Shown in pieces: positions 19,632-28,131 of a stretch of DNA of 64,000 bases. Source of the DNA: Chlorophyllum brunneum (lineage: Eukaryota > Basidiomycota > Agaricomycetes > Agaricales > Agaricaceae); assembly GCA_963576785.1 (NCBI GenBank), contig OY756140.1, positions 3,162,001-3,226,000 on the forward strand. Direction: 5' to 3'. The stretch's first letter is position 1, and the number at the start of each line of letters is the position of its first letter. The notes under the pieces were generated by a model. It made no database searches. It was not told the DNA's origin and saw nothing but the letters and a program-made list of their open reading frames with translations. The position numbers and the translations under genes were made by a program.

Positions 19632-19923
19632 TGTTACGACCTTAGTCTAAGACTCAGGTTGCAAGTCTTTGGATAAAGACAAGGAAATAGAGAGAAGAGT
19701 AAGGGATGATATGATTGGTAAAGTGTAAGGAATACATCAAGTATGACTACACTTTATATACTAGTGGTATAGGCTAAGAATAAAGGAACAGAGTAAAGGA
19801 GTCATAGGGGACGAGTAGAACAAGTCAATGAGAGTACAGCCATAAGGGATGAAACAGATACGTAGGAATGATAAATGTGTGGGCACATGATAAGAATGTA
19901 CTGTCTATCTATAGTTCATAACA
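19632..19923 (-). repeat. 5' LTR of Gypsy-1
   Basis: 292 bp, paired with 13558-13849. It contains the promoter region of the element. Followed by the AAACA target duplication. Confidence 0.95.
19752..19760 (-). promoter_or_regulatory. TATA box in Gypsy-1 5' LTR
   Basis: The minus strand reads TATATAAAG about 164 nt into the 292-bp LTR, a normal place for the pol II promoter of an LTR element. The same motif is in the other LTR. Confidence 0.6.
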
Positions 19924-19950
19924 AAACATGATGATTTTAAAAAAAAAAAA

Positions 19951-20009
19951 GGTAAGAGCCCAGTCAAAGAAAAAACCCAAGTACCTCCAATGGGTTTTAG
20001 GGCGTAACG
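19951..20009 (-). pseudogene. LINE-A RT scrap (5' end of copy A4)
   Basis: Minus-strand RT sequence (KTHWRYLGFFFD block) that continues A4 after the SINE-3 TSD and ends at repeat R1b. It marks the 5' truncation point of A4. Confidence 0.78.
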
Positions 20010-20104
20010 GCCCATACACAGAGTCCCTTGCAGGCAAACTCCTAGCAGCCCAGAGATGGGAGTCTTGAGATGATATGTGCCTGTAGAATGCCTAGTGTGT
20101 TCCT
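20010..20104. repeat. Repeat R1b, left part
   Basis: First 95 bp of the second R1 copy (CCCATACACAGAG...). It is interrupted by LINE-A A5, whose TSD TGCCTAGTGTGTTCCT ends here at 20104. The rest is at 23624-23796. Confidence 0.72.
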
Positions 20105-23100
20105 TTTTTTTTTTTTTTTTTTTTATATCATCATGTTTAAGGTGGTGCACAATCGTAGTCCACCTGTATCTACTATGACATGTAGGCTACAAAAAGGGTA
20201 GTATATGAAGATGGGCTCTCCCCTGGCCAAACTAGACCGCCGACAGGCGGTCTGGGTGAACGGTTGCAGAGACACACATGAACGCATGAATCCTAGACTA
20301 GATATGCAAGCGACCCCTAGCCTCCCCTCCCTAGGGAGAGTATGCGTCAATTTGCAATTAACTTCTACACACGTCAAAGACGTGGGAAGCTAGCAGGGGT
20401 TGCGCTGCATTATCCAACTCCCGCATGCAGTATGTTGGCCTTAAATGCAAATGCAGAAGGATTACGTTTAAGAAAACTAACCAACTGGTCAAGAGAGACC
20501 GGCAGGCCACAATGCCTCTTGTACAAAGGACAAGAGCACAAGATATGAGTGCGGGACTCCAAAGGAGCCCCACACTCGCAGCCAATAGGCTCTAGAGGAT
20601 GAAACTGGGAGCGATACTCGCCGGTTGGAGTGTGCCCGAGAATGGCACGGTTTGCCCTTGTCGCAATGGACTGAGAGGGAAAGGAAGGAAGCCAAGAACC
20701 TCCATGGAGGTACGTTGGCTGTAAAAGCTTGTTCTTACTATCCTTGAGAGCAAGAAAGTTTGAACCATGATAGGAGGAGTCCTGGAAAGTGACTTTCCAG
20801 GCCTTCTGAATGGTTGCTACACTGAGTTTGTGCAGCAAATCAATAGACGTCGCTGGACGGCATCCAGTGGCAACTTGTAGGTTGGTGGCAAATACATGCA
20901 CACCGTGATGAATGGACCATTTCGCTGACGATGGAACGGACCAGAAAGTGAGGGAGCAGTCAGGATGATCCCTGAACCACTCCAACAAGAGACGACACAC
21001 AGCCAGGGAATGTCCCTGGCCAGAATGTACGGACGGGTCAAGAGCTCGCTTGGCCGAACCAATCGAGTCCGTAAAGACTGCGATATGTACCACCTCAGAG
21101 ACTGCCACAGCAGTTCCCAAAGCCATACAAATGGCGAAAAGTTCAGCATCTGGGGCTGTAACCTTGCCAGCTGGGTGACACATTGCATGAAGCAAACGTG
21201 TCCCCCTATAAACATGGGCAGCAGAAACTGCCTGGAAGTCCCCACCCAGTGGCAGACTTGCGTCCGTTGCTGCATAGACAACCTGTCTATCCTCACAATA
21301 CCCATGAAGGGTATTATTGAGCAAATCTACCTGACGACCCACAGGGTTTCCACCAAGCAAGGTGTCATACATTTTGTAAGTCACCTGGGTGGCGTAGCGG
21401 TCCAGAAGACGAGAACCTGGCAATGCCTCGAGCACAAATGGCTCAAACACCTCCGTTAAGTCTGGCAAACGAGAGTTTGCCTCTGTGACTGGCCCCTTGA
21501 CCTTGACTGCCTGAGCGGGGGTCATGAGAGCGATCGATCTGGGGTGTGGAGCACACCCCCCAATGTACTGATGCCCCATAACGGAGCAAACAGGGTGATT
21601 CTCAGAAAGTGTGGCAACCCTGTGGACAGCATGGGTAGCCAGCTTCTTGAGGTGAAGATGGATGGGGATGAGGCCAGCCAAGGCCTCAGCTCCTCTGGTA
21701 GGGCTGGTGCAGAATGCACCAGTGATCCACAATGCAGCTTTATGCTGCATAGTGTTGAGTTGTTTCAGAAGGGCCTTGTTACGGGAACCTTCATAAAACC
21801 AGAGTCGAAACCCATACGTAGCGATAGGAACTATGCACGAGCAATAAAGAGTCCTCTTCTGAGCAGGAAGAAGGCCTCGCAAAGAGTTACCAAGCATGCC
21901 CATGGCCTTGACCATGGACAGAGACTTGGTAGCATAATGTTGAACGTGCTCTTTAAAAGTAAGAGCACGATCGAAGAAAAAACCCAAGTACCTCCAGTGG
22001 GTCTTAGGGCGTAATGGAGTGTTGCTAGTATGGGGAGCATACCCCAAATCCAGCGGTGGGTTGTCATCTCCCTGTTTATGGGAGAAATGAAACACTTTGG
22101 ACTTGTTGTGCTCGACGGCAAGCCCAAACAAAGTAGTCAAGCAATATATAATTTGGTATGCCTGCTTGAGGCACACCAAATTAGGTTCCCAAGTTTTAGC
22201 TTGGGCGATGGCAAGGCCATCGTCGACATATGAGAGCAAGGTACTCCCAAGGGCGATTGCCTCCCTATCATAAAGCTTCATGAAGGGGGCAAGATAGAGG
22301 CCGGAGAGGACAGGAGAGAGTGAAGAGCCCTGACCCACCCCAATGTCCGCCTGTCTAAGATCAGACTTATGGTCTTCCCATGCGTACTGTGTAAAGCGGC
22401 CAACTAAATAAGAGGCAAAGAATCTCCCTACACAGGGGTTGAATCCTTGCTTCCGTAAAATTGCCAACAACATATTATGGTTGAGCAAAGGAAAGAACTG
22501 AGCAATGTCGAAAGCGACAATGCTAGTTTTGAGGCCCTTGGCCCACCCTGCATGAACAATGTGGGTTAGGAGCATCCCAGCATCATCAGTGGACCTCTGA
22601 TGGATACCACCAAGCTGATTTGGATGAAAAACTCCATGTTTGATGGAGTCAAACTGGAGGCAATTCGAGATCATCTTCTCGATGAGCTTACCGAAGGTGT
22701 TCAGGAGCACAATGGGCCTGAACGCCTTGGGCGTTGAATAGGACGGCTTGCCTGGCTTCGGTATGATGACCAACAAGCTCTCCTTGAAATGGGATGGCCA
22801 ATGCCCCACACGCATGCAAGCATTAGCTATTCTGATGAATAGCCGGAGGATATCGGGGTCCTTGGTGATCTCTTTGAGGTGGGTCCACGTTACATGGTCT
22901 GGCCCCAGGGCAGACACACCCGAGCATATGCTCAGGACGTCCATCAGCTCTAAGGCTGAAAAATGGACCCACTCCCTAGCCAGAAGACTTGGCAGTGGAT
23001 CAAGAATGGAAATATCCACAGCTCGGCCAGAAGCTGAATTGTAGGTATTGTGGAGTGCATCCCAGAGGTCTGGGAGTGCATGACATGGCTCTCCATTGTA

Positions 23101-23623
23101 CTAGATAGCCTTGCAGGGTGGAAGCATCCGCTTTTGGACCCATTCCATAAGGTCCCATGGTCGCTTGTTAGTAGAAGCAATCTCCTCAATGTGAGCATCA
23201 AAGAAGTTGCACTTAGCGCGCTTCTTAGCACATCTAAAATTAGAGTAGTCATCATGAGAACGAGTCTCACGATATCTCCCAAAGGTTTTGTGGCATTCCT
23301 GGTTCCACCAGGGTTTAGAGCAGTGAGTGATCATGATGTCCACTGCATGAGCTTCCTACACAGTGGAAAAGGCCTCTGCCATAGCATGAACTGTGGCTTC
23401 GACCTCATCAGTAGTAGTAGGTTCCAGAAGTCTAGCTACTTCCCGGAGGTCCTGGATAACATCAGTGAGGAAGAGCGCTATCTCTTTGCCACCATCATGC
23501 AGCAGGGTTTTCCTGTGAGTCTCCACTATCGTGGGAATGACTAGAAGCATCAGAACCAGTGGAACATGGTCTGACAGACCCCTAAGGGAGTAATCCAACC
23601 TAGGCCTATGGGAAATAGACAGG
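20105..23623 (-). mobile_element. LINE-A copy A5: longest LINE-A copy
   Basis: A 3.5-kb minus-strand insertion in R1b with poly(T) at 20105-20123, the LINE-A 3' UTR, and ORF2 from inside the endonuclease to the end. TSD TGCCTAGTRTGTTCCT at 20089-20104 and 23624-23639. It is 5'-truncated within the endonuclease domain and has two in-frame stops. It is the best source for the LINE-A ORF2 order: endonuclease end, linker, RT, RNase H, zinc motif. Confidence 0.94.
20410..23598 (-). pseudogene. LINE-A ORF2: endonuclease C-term, RT, RNase H (copy A5)
   Basis: One continuous frame of about 1,060 codons with two stops, at 23356-23358 and 23101-23103 (the latter TAG where CAG/Gln fits). The last 869 codons (from MDISILDPLP, 23019) are open. 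N-terminal part: endonuclease end RLDYSLRGLSDHVPLV with the conserved S-D-H. Then the WWNQECHKTFGRYR linker, GPDHVTWTHLKE and PSYSTPKAFRPIVLLNTFGK, the RT blocks FDIAQFFPLLNH, GQGSSLSP and YVDD (residues 264-267 of the open part), RNase H D586/E626/D651, and the C-terminal CECGAP...THILCSC motif. It would nick, prime and copy in an intact element. Here it lacks the endonuclease N-terminus. Confidence 0.92.
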
Positions 23624-23796
23624 TGCCTAGTATGTTCCTAGGCTCCCATATTGGTGTCGCATCCGGCCATGTTACGGGGACTTTGCCCCTCCCTCCTAAG
23701 AGGTAAAGCCCTTAGCTTGGGTGGACACCCCGCTACTGAGAGAGCGTGGTATCCCTGAGGACTGGCCCACCGTTCGCTTGAGGCATCCTTCCTATA
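23624..23796. repeat. Repeat R1b, right part
   Basis: Continues R1 after the A5 insertion (CTAGGCTCCCATATTGG... to GAGGCATCCTTCCTATA). It is the same sequence as 9173-9337, with CpG-type differences. It then passes into a distinct region at about 23797. Confidence 0.7.
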
Positions 23797-24954
23797 TGGT
23801 ACACGGATGGGATCTCACCACATGACTGCACATGTTGCCACTCCAAATCCAGACTACTTATGTGATATCAACTTAAACAGGTATACTCTATTGTTGATGG
23901 AGACCCATTGATGGAGGATCTAGACCTCTTGAGCTAGGCCGCTCCTTCTCAGTAACCGGGTGGCTTTTTTCAGTGCACTTCCAGTAAATGGCCCACTATG
24001 GTCCACTAGTTGGGCAGGCAGAGGCCACGAAGGCGTACCTCCAAGGCGCAACTCCTGGACTAGCTTCCCGTTCCCCTACAGCCACTTTTGCTATGTCCTA
24101 CCCCTAGAGGAAGCAACTTGTCTTTGGGCACGGATCTGCGTGCTAATACTGGCAGGGATCTCCATCTTGCAGGGGGCGCTACCAGGGTGGTGTTCACATT
24201 GGATCACATAAGCAACCTCCAGAACAGGTTACTAAGCAATCCACAGAACAAGTGCCAATCAACCTGAGTTTCCCTATGTCAACCCGTATCTGCCCAGTGT
24301 CCTGGAGTTTGGCATATCCCTACTAATGACCAGGTGCTACCCCCAGAGGGGTTCCCAAAGGCATGGTGACACTGGTGGGGGGTGGCCTGTCCTTTTAGTT
24401 GGCTTGTTTTCACCTCCATACCCCCTATTACCGTCCCTTATCCTTTCGGTCCCTTTTGGGTGCGACAGGGCGGCTTTTTTCAGTGCACTCCCCACAGACG
24501 TGCAAGCACAATTAGGGGTAGGCCCAGACATCCGTCATCAGCCAGGATAACCCAGTCTTGAGATACTAGCTGGACTTGAGCTGTAGCAGGAGTTAAAACT
24601 GCCATGCGAACCCTGTATGGGACTACAACTCCATTGGATTGATAGAAGGGCTGCCACCACTGGCAACCCAGCAAGTGCAAGCGAGCGAGGTGACCAGTAC
24701 TCCAGCCTTTAAGACCCTTTACCAAGGGGCCACCCTGTCAATCTGTGTATATAGGTGTCAGTCAGATGAACAGTAGGGATATACCCACCTTTAATTACCT
24801 TTACCAAGGGTGTGCTGCCCATTGACCAAGTAACGTTCCCACACGGACTGCCCCTCTACAGCCAGCAAAGGCTCAGAAAAGACCCAGGCCCATGAGAGAG
24901 AGCCCAGGAGATGAAAGGTGCAATAGGGAAAGGAAGTGGAAAAAGTGGTAGTGG
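23797..24954 (+). repeat. Diverged relative of the SINE body
   Basis: No coding homology recognised. The sequence shares scattered blocks with the antisense strand of the SINE body: GGCTTTTTTCAG followed by YRCAC at 23962 and 24472, AGACCTCTTGAGCTAGG...CTCAGTAACCGGGTGG, and a CTTCCCGTTCCCC...CAGCC stretch like the SINE CTTCCCATTCCTCAGCAGCC. The order of blocks is the same as in SINE-2, so it looks like an older or different subfamily. Neither a tRNA head nor a tail with TSD was identified. Confidence 0.5.
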
Positions 24955-25040
24955 TGGTAACAAGTCAAGGAGTGATGTGACAAAGGAAGTCAAGGGAGGT
25001 TTGTGGATGGGGACCCACAGCAACCTGGAGCTCGGTCATC
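24955..25040 (-). mobile_element. LINE-B ORF2 C-terminal scrap
   Basis: On the minus strand it matches the segment after RNase H in LINE-B (TKLQVSVGSCLQTSLDSLC in copy B2). It adjoins the 5' end of a plus-strand LINE-B piece. Confidence 0.6.
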
Positions 25041-25884
25041 ATTGCTTCTTTTCCCAGTACTCCCACCTATCAATCACATGACCACCCCCTTGTTGATCCT
25101 CCCAATGTTCTCAACGTCCCAGACAGTGAGTGCTTCAAGCGCGGACTACCATATGGGCCCCTAGCCCCCATGCCCCCTCGCAGTTCGAGGAGGAGGATGA
25201 GTGCTCATTGCATGGCCTCCTCAGAAGACAATGACATGGCCACTGCCTTCGAGGCAGCAGTTAGTCCTCCCCCTAGGTCCATCCCAGGCCCTTACTCCCT
25301 GGGTATCCCCCTCTATGGCAGCAGTGCCAGGGATACCTATGCCCCCATGGTTCCCCTTCAGCAAAGGAGATGCACTCCATTGCAACATGGGTCCCCAACC
25401 CCCTCTCGACCTGTCCCAGCTCCTGGCACAGAAGCCAGAGCTTTGTCCCTCCCCCCATCTTCCCCTCTCCCTGCCTCCCCAGAGGATATGGAGCAAGACA
25501 ACCAGGAGGAGTCTACTGCCACCCCCCTCTCTATCCTGGGCATCAATATTAGTGCCAGAGAGGATACCAATGCAATCCAATGGTCGCTCGAGATTGTTGC
25601 TGACTTCATGAAGATGGCACATCTCATTCCCCAGAAGGACACTCCATCCTTCCATCACATCACCTCTAGGCTATCTGAGATAGTCCAGACAGTAGCATCC
25701 TCCCCCATGTGGCATGAAACCTACACAGGGGTAAGTGACTCTCTCTCCCTGAGGGACTCGATTGCTTTGGCATTTCCTGCTTCCCCAGTGGTGACCTTCA
25801 GGCCCCTGGCTACCCCTCCAAGGGTACCAGGACCTTCCACCCTTGGCCCCCCCCAGCGCAGACCCCCTGTGCAGGAGTCAAGGG
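25041..25884 (+). mobile_element. LINE-B 5' end and ORF1 start (copy B4)
   Basis: Begins at CATTGCTTCTTTT, the same 5' terminus seen at 31276 and about 46965, so it is a 5'-complete LINE-B end. It has a 129-bp 5' UTR and the ORF1 N-terminal part. It stops at about 25884 against minus-strand LINE-B RT sequence. No TSD was found and the junction is a rearrangement. Confidence 0.75.
25170..25884 (+). pseudogene. LINE-B ORF1 N-terminal part (copy B4)
   Basis: About 238 codons from ATG (MPPRSSRRRMSAHCMASS) to GPPQRRPPVQE, where the true homology ends; further reading enters antisense RT sequence. It is proline- and serine-rich and low-complexity at first, with the conserved segments PGPYSLGIPLYGSSARDTYAP and MEQDNQEESTATPLSILGIN, then DTNAIQWSLEIVADFMKMAHL, which looks helical. 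The counterpart is in B2 (46836 downward). LINE ORF1 proteins bind element RNA. The zinc knuckles lie further C-terminal and are missing here. Confidence 0.75.
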
Positions 25885-26304
25885 GGAGGTTTATGTCTCC
25901 AGACTTCCTGGAAAAGTGGAAAATTTCAGACTTGTCATGCTCCATGACCAGCACAAACACTATGAAAAGATTGAAGAGAACAATGTATGCCCCCTTGAGA
26001 GTGTCCAAGTCCTGCTGTTGGTCTTGGGCAATGGCACTTCTACTTGGTAGAGCATAGTTACCATTTCTCCACAGATACCTGCTAGAGTACTTGTTTGTAT
26101 TCTGGCCACAGGCTGTGTTTGAGCATCATGTAATAAATTGGCCTTAGGCCATGATTCAAAAAAAAAAAAAAAAAAGAGGGTGTCCAAGTTCTCATCCCAG
26201 GTTTTAGCCTGGACAATGACAGTGCCATCATTGATATAAGACAACAGAGTACTCCTAGGGGAAGTAATCCATAAGTTGAAAACCTTCATAAGAGGGGGGA
26301 TATA
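25885..26304 (-). pseudogene. LINE-B RT middle segment (copy B1)
   Basis: Minus-strand reading over 26304-26176 and 26009-25885 gives PPLMKVFNLWITSPRSTLLSYINDG, where YIND replaces the usual Y-x-D-D (second Asp position Asp, first changed to Asn). It continues TVIVQAKTWDENLDTLKG...VMEHDKSEIFHFSRKSGD. It ends against B4. A 166-bp tail-only insertion splits it. Confidence 0.8.
26010..26175 (+). mobile_element. Tail-only LINE-B/SINE insertion
   Basis: 166 bp consisting solely of the LINE-B/SINE 3' terminal region (GGTCTTGGGCAATGGCACTTC... to GGCCTTAGGCCATGATTC) plus poly(A). It is flanked by GAGAGTGTCCAAG (25997-26009) and GAGGGTGTCCAAG (26176-26188). It is an extremely 5'-truncated insertion, and its parent may be LINE-B or the SINE since both share this tail. 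Confidence 0.88.
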
Positions 26305-27645
26305 ATGCCCATCAAACTTCATCTCCGAAAGTTGGCCGAACGACAATCGTCGAGGCTTCATACGTTGGACAATGAACACGCATTGGCAAGATTGACGAAA
26401 GAGTATCATTCTTCCCCCCACCAACTTCACATCAAGAACTTCACGGAGGTTCAGAAGAAGAAGACACTTGGAGCTGTGATGGACTTTTCATACCCCACCC
26501 CTGAGACTCGGTATATAGAACATTTTAATTCCGTTTCTAAATCTCTCTGGCCCGGACATAGGTTACTTGACCGTTTCTCTACTAATGTAACTTTTATAGG
26601 ATTCAACCAGGATAACCCTCACCTCTCGAAGACGCTTTGGGACGATGTAACAACGAACGCGACGACGGACGCAAAATCTATCACGATCGGCACGGACGGC
26701 TCGGTCCACCCCAATCCCAATCCGCTTGCCAGCCAGTTCACGGCGGCAGCCACCATTCAACATCTTGATGGTGGGAGCTCTATTATGAAGAGGCTCAGAG
26801 GAACCACATTGACGGACACAGAACTGGTAGCGCAGTACTTAGGTATTACCAAGGTGCTTGCCACTGCCATCTATGACCAGGTTGAACACATTTATGTGTT
26901 CACCGACTCCATTGTGGCCTCCCGGCTCCTACTCGACTGTTCACCACATTCCTGTCAACGACAGTCCATCCTCACCTCGAAGGCGCTCCTGGCTTGGTTT
27001 AGCAAGTCAGACCAACATCGCCTTTCGTTTTACCACATGCCGTTGAAATGCAAATACGGGATACAAAAAGCCACTCATGACTGGATCCAAACGGTCGCCT
27101 GGCCTAACCGGGGTCGAAACCACTGAGTGCCAAACTCGATCGACTACCTACAGAAGAAATCTGCTGAACGCACCATTCACACATGGCAGGCTATGTTCGG
27201 GTTCAAGACTTACAGCGGTAGCTCCTTCCTCCACCTCCCGGTGCGAGTGAACGGAGCCCCCGCCTTACCGTCGCACATCAAGTCCGGTCCATGGATACGA
27301 GAATGCGGATACCAGCCCCAGCTCTTCGCAAGAGCTTGTCGCGCCATCTTATGCCACACCCCGATTGGAGAATATTGACTACGATTCTTTCCTAACGAGG
27401 ACCTTTCGTGCCACCACTGCAACAGTCAAATGGTGCAAACGCGGTCACACATCCTGCATCGTTGTAATAACTTCGATCATCATTTCGGCGTCGACACAAT
27501 CAAAACATTCATCAACTTCTTGCATTGCAACCCCTCCATGTTCAGCTTCCCTCCGGAACCTGACCGCCCTCGTATCCATGCTGGTTCAATTCCACCGTTA
27601 CATTGTCATCAAGTCCAGAGGAGGTTTGGGTCTGTACCTGCATAG
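26305..27645 (+). pseudogene. LINE-C ORF2 C-terminal part: RNase H and zinc motif (copy C1)
   Basis: One frame of about 446 codons with two TGA stops, at 27124-27126 and 27376-27378; the first is a Gln codon in copy C2 and both fit transitions. RNase H residues are visible in TIGTDGSVHPNPNP, LTDTELVAQYLGI and VFTDSIVASRLLLD. A C-terminal CHHCNSQMVQTRSHILHRCNN (C-x2-C, H-x3-C) is the counterpart of the LINE-A zinc motif. It ends at TAG 27643-27645. Still rich in CpG, so relatively young. Confidence 0.88.
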
Positions 27646-28045
27646 GATCCTTTTCTTTTCTCTTTTTTCTTTTGCTCTCCTGGTTATGGATTTCCAATTC
27701 ATTTCTCTATCTCCCCTTCCCTCGCTTGTCTACTATTTTATGTAGTCTTCATTCAACTTTCATCTCTCCCGTGGTGCCTGGGCAAATACCCGCCCACATG
27801 CTATGTACCGTTTGATGTTCCCCCTTGTGATTGCAAGTAGATAGTTCCTTTTCTATCAATCTCTCTCTCTCACTCTCTCTCTTTCCGAATTTCCTTTATT
27901 TCCTTATTCTGCTGAACATCGTAGGTACCAAACATCTCTCTAGTGTACGCGCTAGATGTCAACGAGTCTCGTAGGGTTAGTTTACTAGTAGTTTACTTTC
28001 CCTTCTCCGAACATTTTGTACGTTCTGCCTTTGTATGTATGTACA

Positions 28046-28069
28046 TGCGGACTGCGTTCGAGCACTGCT
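28046..28069 (+). other. LINE-C 3'-terminal core
   Basis: TGCGGACTGCGTTCGAGCACTG lies just before ATATAAATTGTTGAT and the poly(A). The same core is in C2, and related cores end LINE-A (GGACTGCGATCGCGCACC) and LINE-B (GGCTGTGTTTGAGTGCC). It is possibly the RNA signal read by the RT. Confidence 0.5.
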
Positions 28070-28080
28070 ATATAAATTGT

Positions 28081-28122
<42 letters not shown>

Positions 28123-28131
28123 GGGGATATA

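Larger units (their letters stand above)
13558..19923 (-). mobile_element. Gypsy-1: full-length Ty3/gypsy chromovirus
   Basis: A 6,366-bp LTR retrotransposon on the minus strand, inserted in the SINE-3 tail. It has two 292-bp LTRs (TGTTACG...TAACA), a 5-bp duplication AAACA (13553-13557 and 19924-19928), a primer-binding candidate, a polypurine tract, gag, and pol in the order protease-RT-RNase H-integrase-chromodomain. An extra ORF lies between the chromodomain and the 3' LTR. The LTRs differ at about 11 positions by eye, all transitions. pol has several stops, so the element is no longer autonomous. Confidence 0.95.
9340..20009 (-). mobile_element. LINE-A copy A4, host of SINE-2 and SINE-3
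   Basis: A minus-strand LINE-A with poly(T) near 9337-9360 (its 3' end) and its truncated 5' end at 20009 in the RT. Pieces: 9340-10187, 11546-12409 (with a 200-N gap) and 19951-20009. The interruptions are SINE-2 and SINE-3, the latter carrying Gypsy-1. It is decayed and lacks some coding sequence: the region near 10025 jumps from the C-terminal part (TFQDSSY) to the RNase H part (RLQT), an internal deletion. Confidence 0.88.
26305..28117 (+). mobile_element. LINE-C copy C1
   Basis: A 5'-truncated insertion in B1, starting at the RT end (MPIKLHLRKLAE) and ending with a 3' UTR (27646-28085) and a poly(A) of about 32 nt. The 14-bp TSD AGAGGGGGGATATA occurs at 26291-26304 and 28118-28131. It belongs to a LINE family different from A and B in its RNase H and 3' UTR. 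Confidence 0.94.

Noticed and set aside
25721..26430. ORFs on the minus strand crossing poly(T) tracts
   Set aside because: They read through the poly(A) tail of the tail-only insertion and join unrelated frames; only the short RT parts are real.
26040..27126. Novel protein fused to LINE-C N-terminus
   Set aside because: Upstream sequence is the LINE-B target; the LINE-C insertion starts at 26305 by its TSD.
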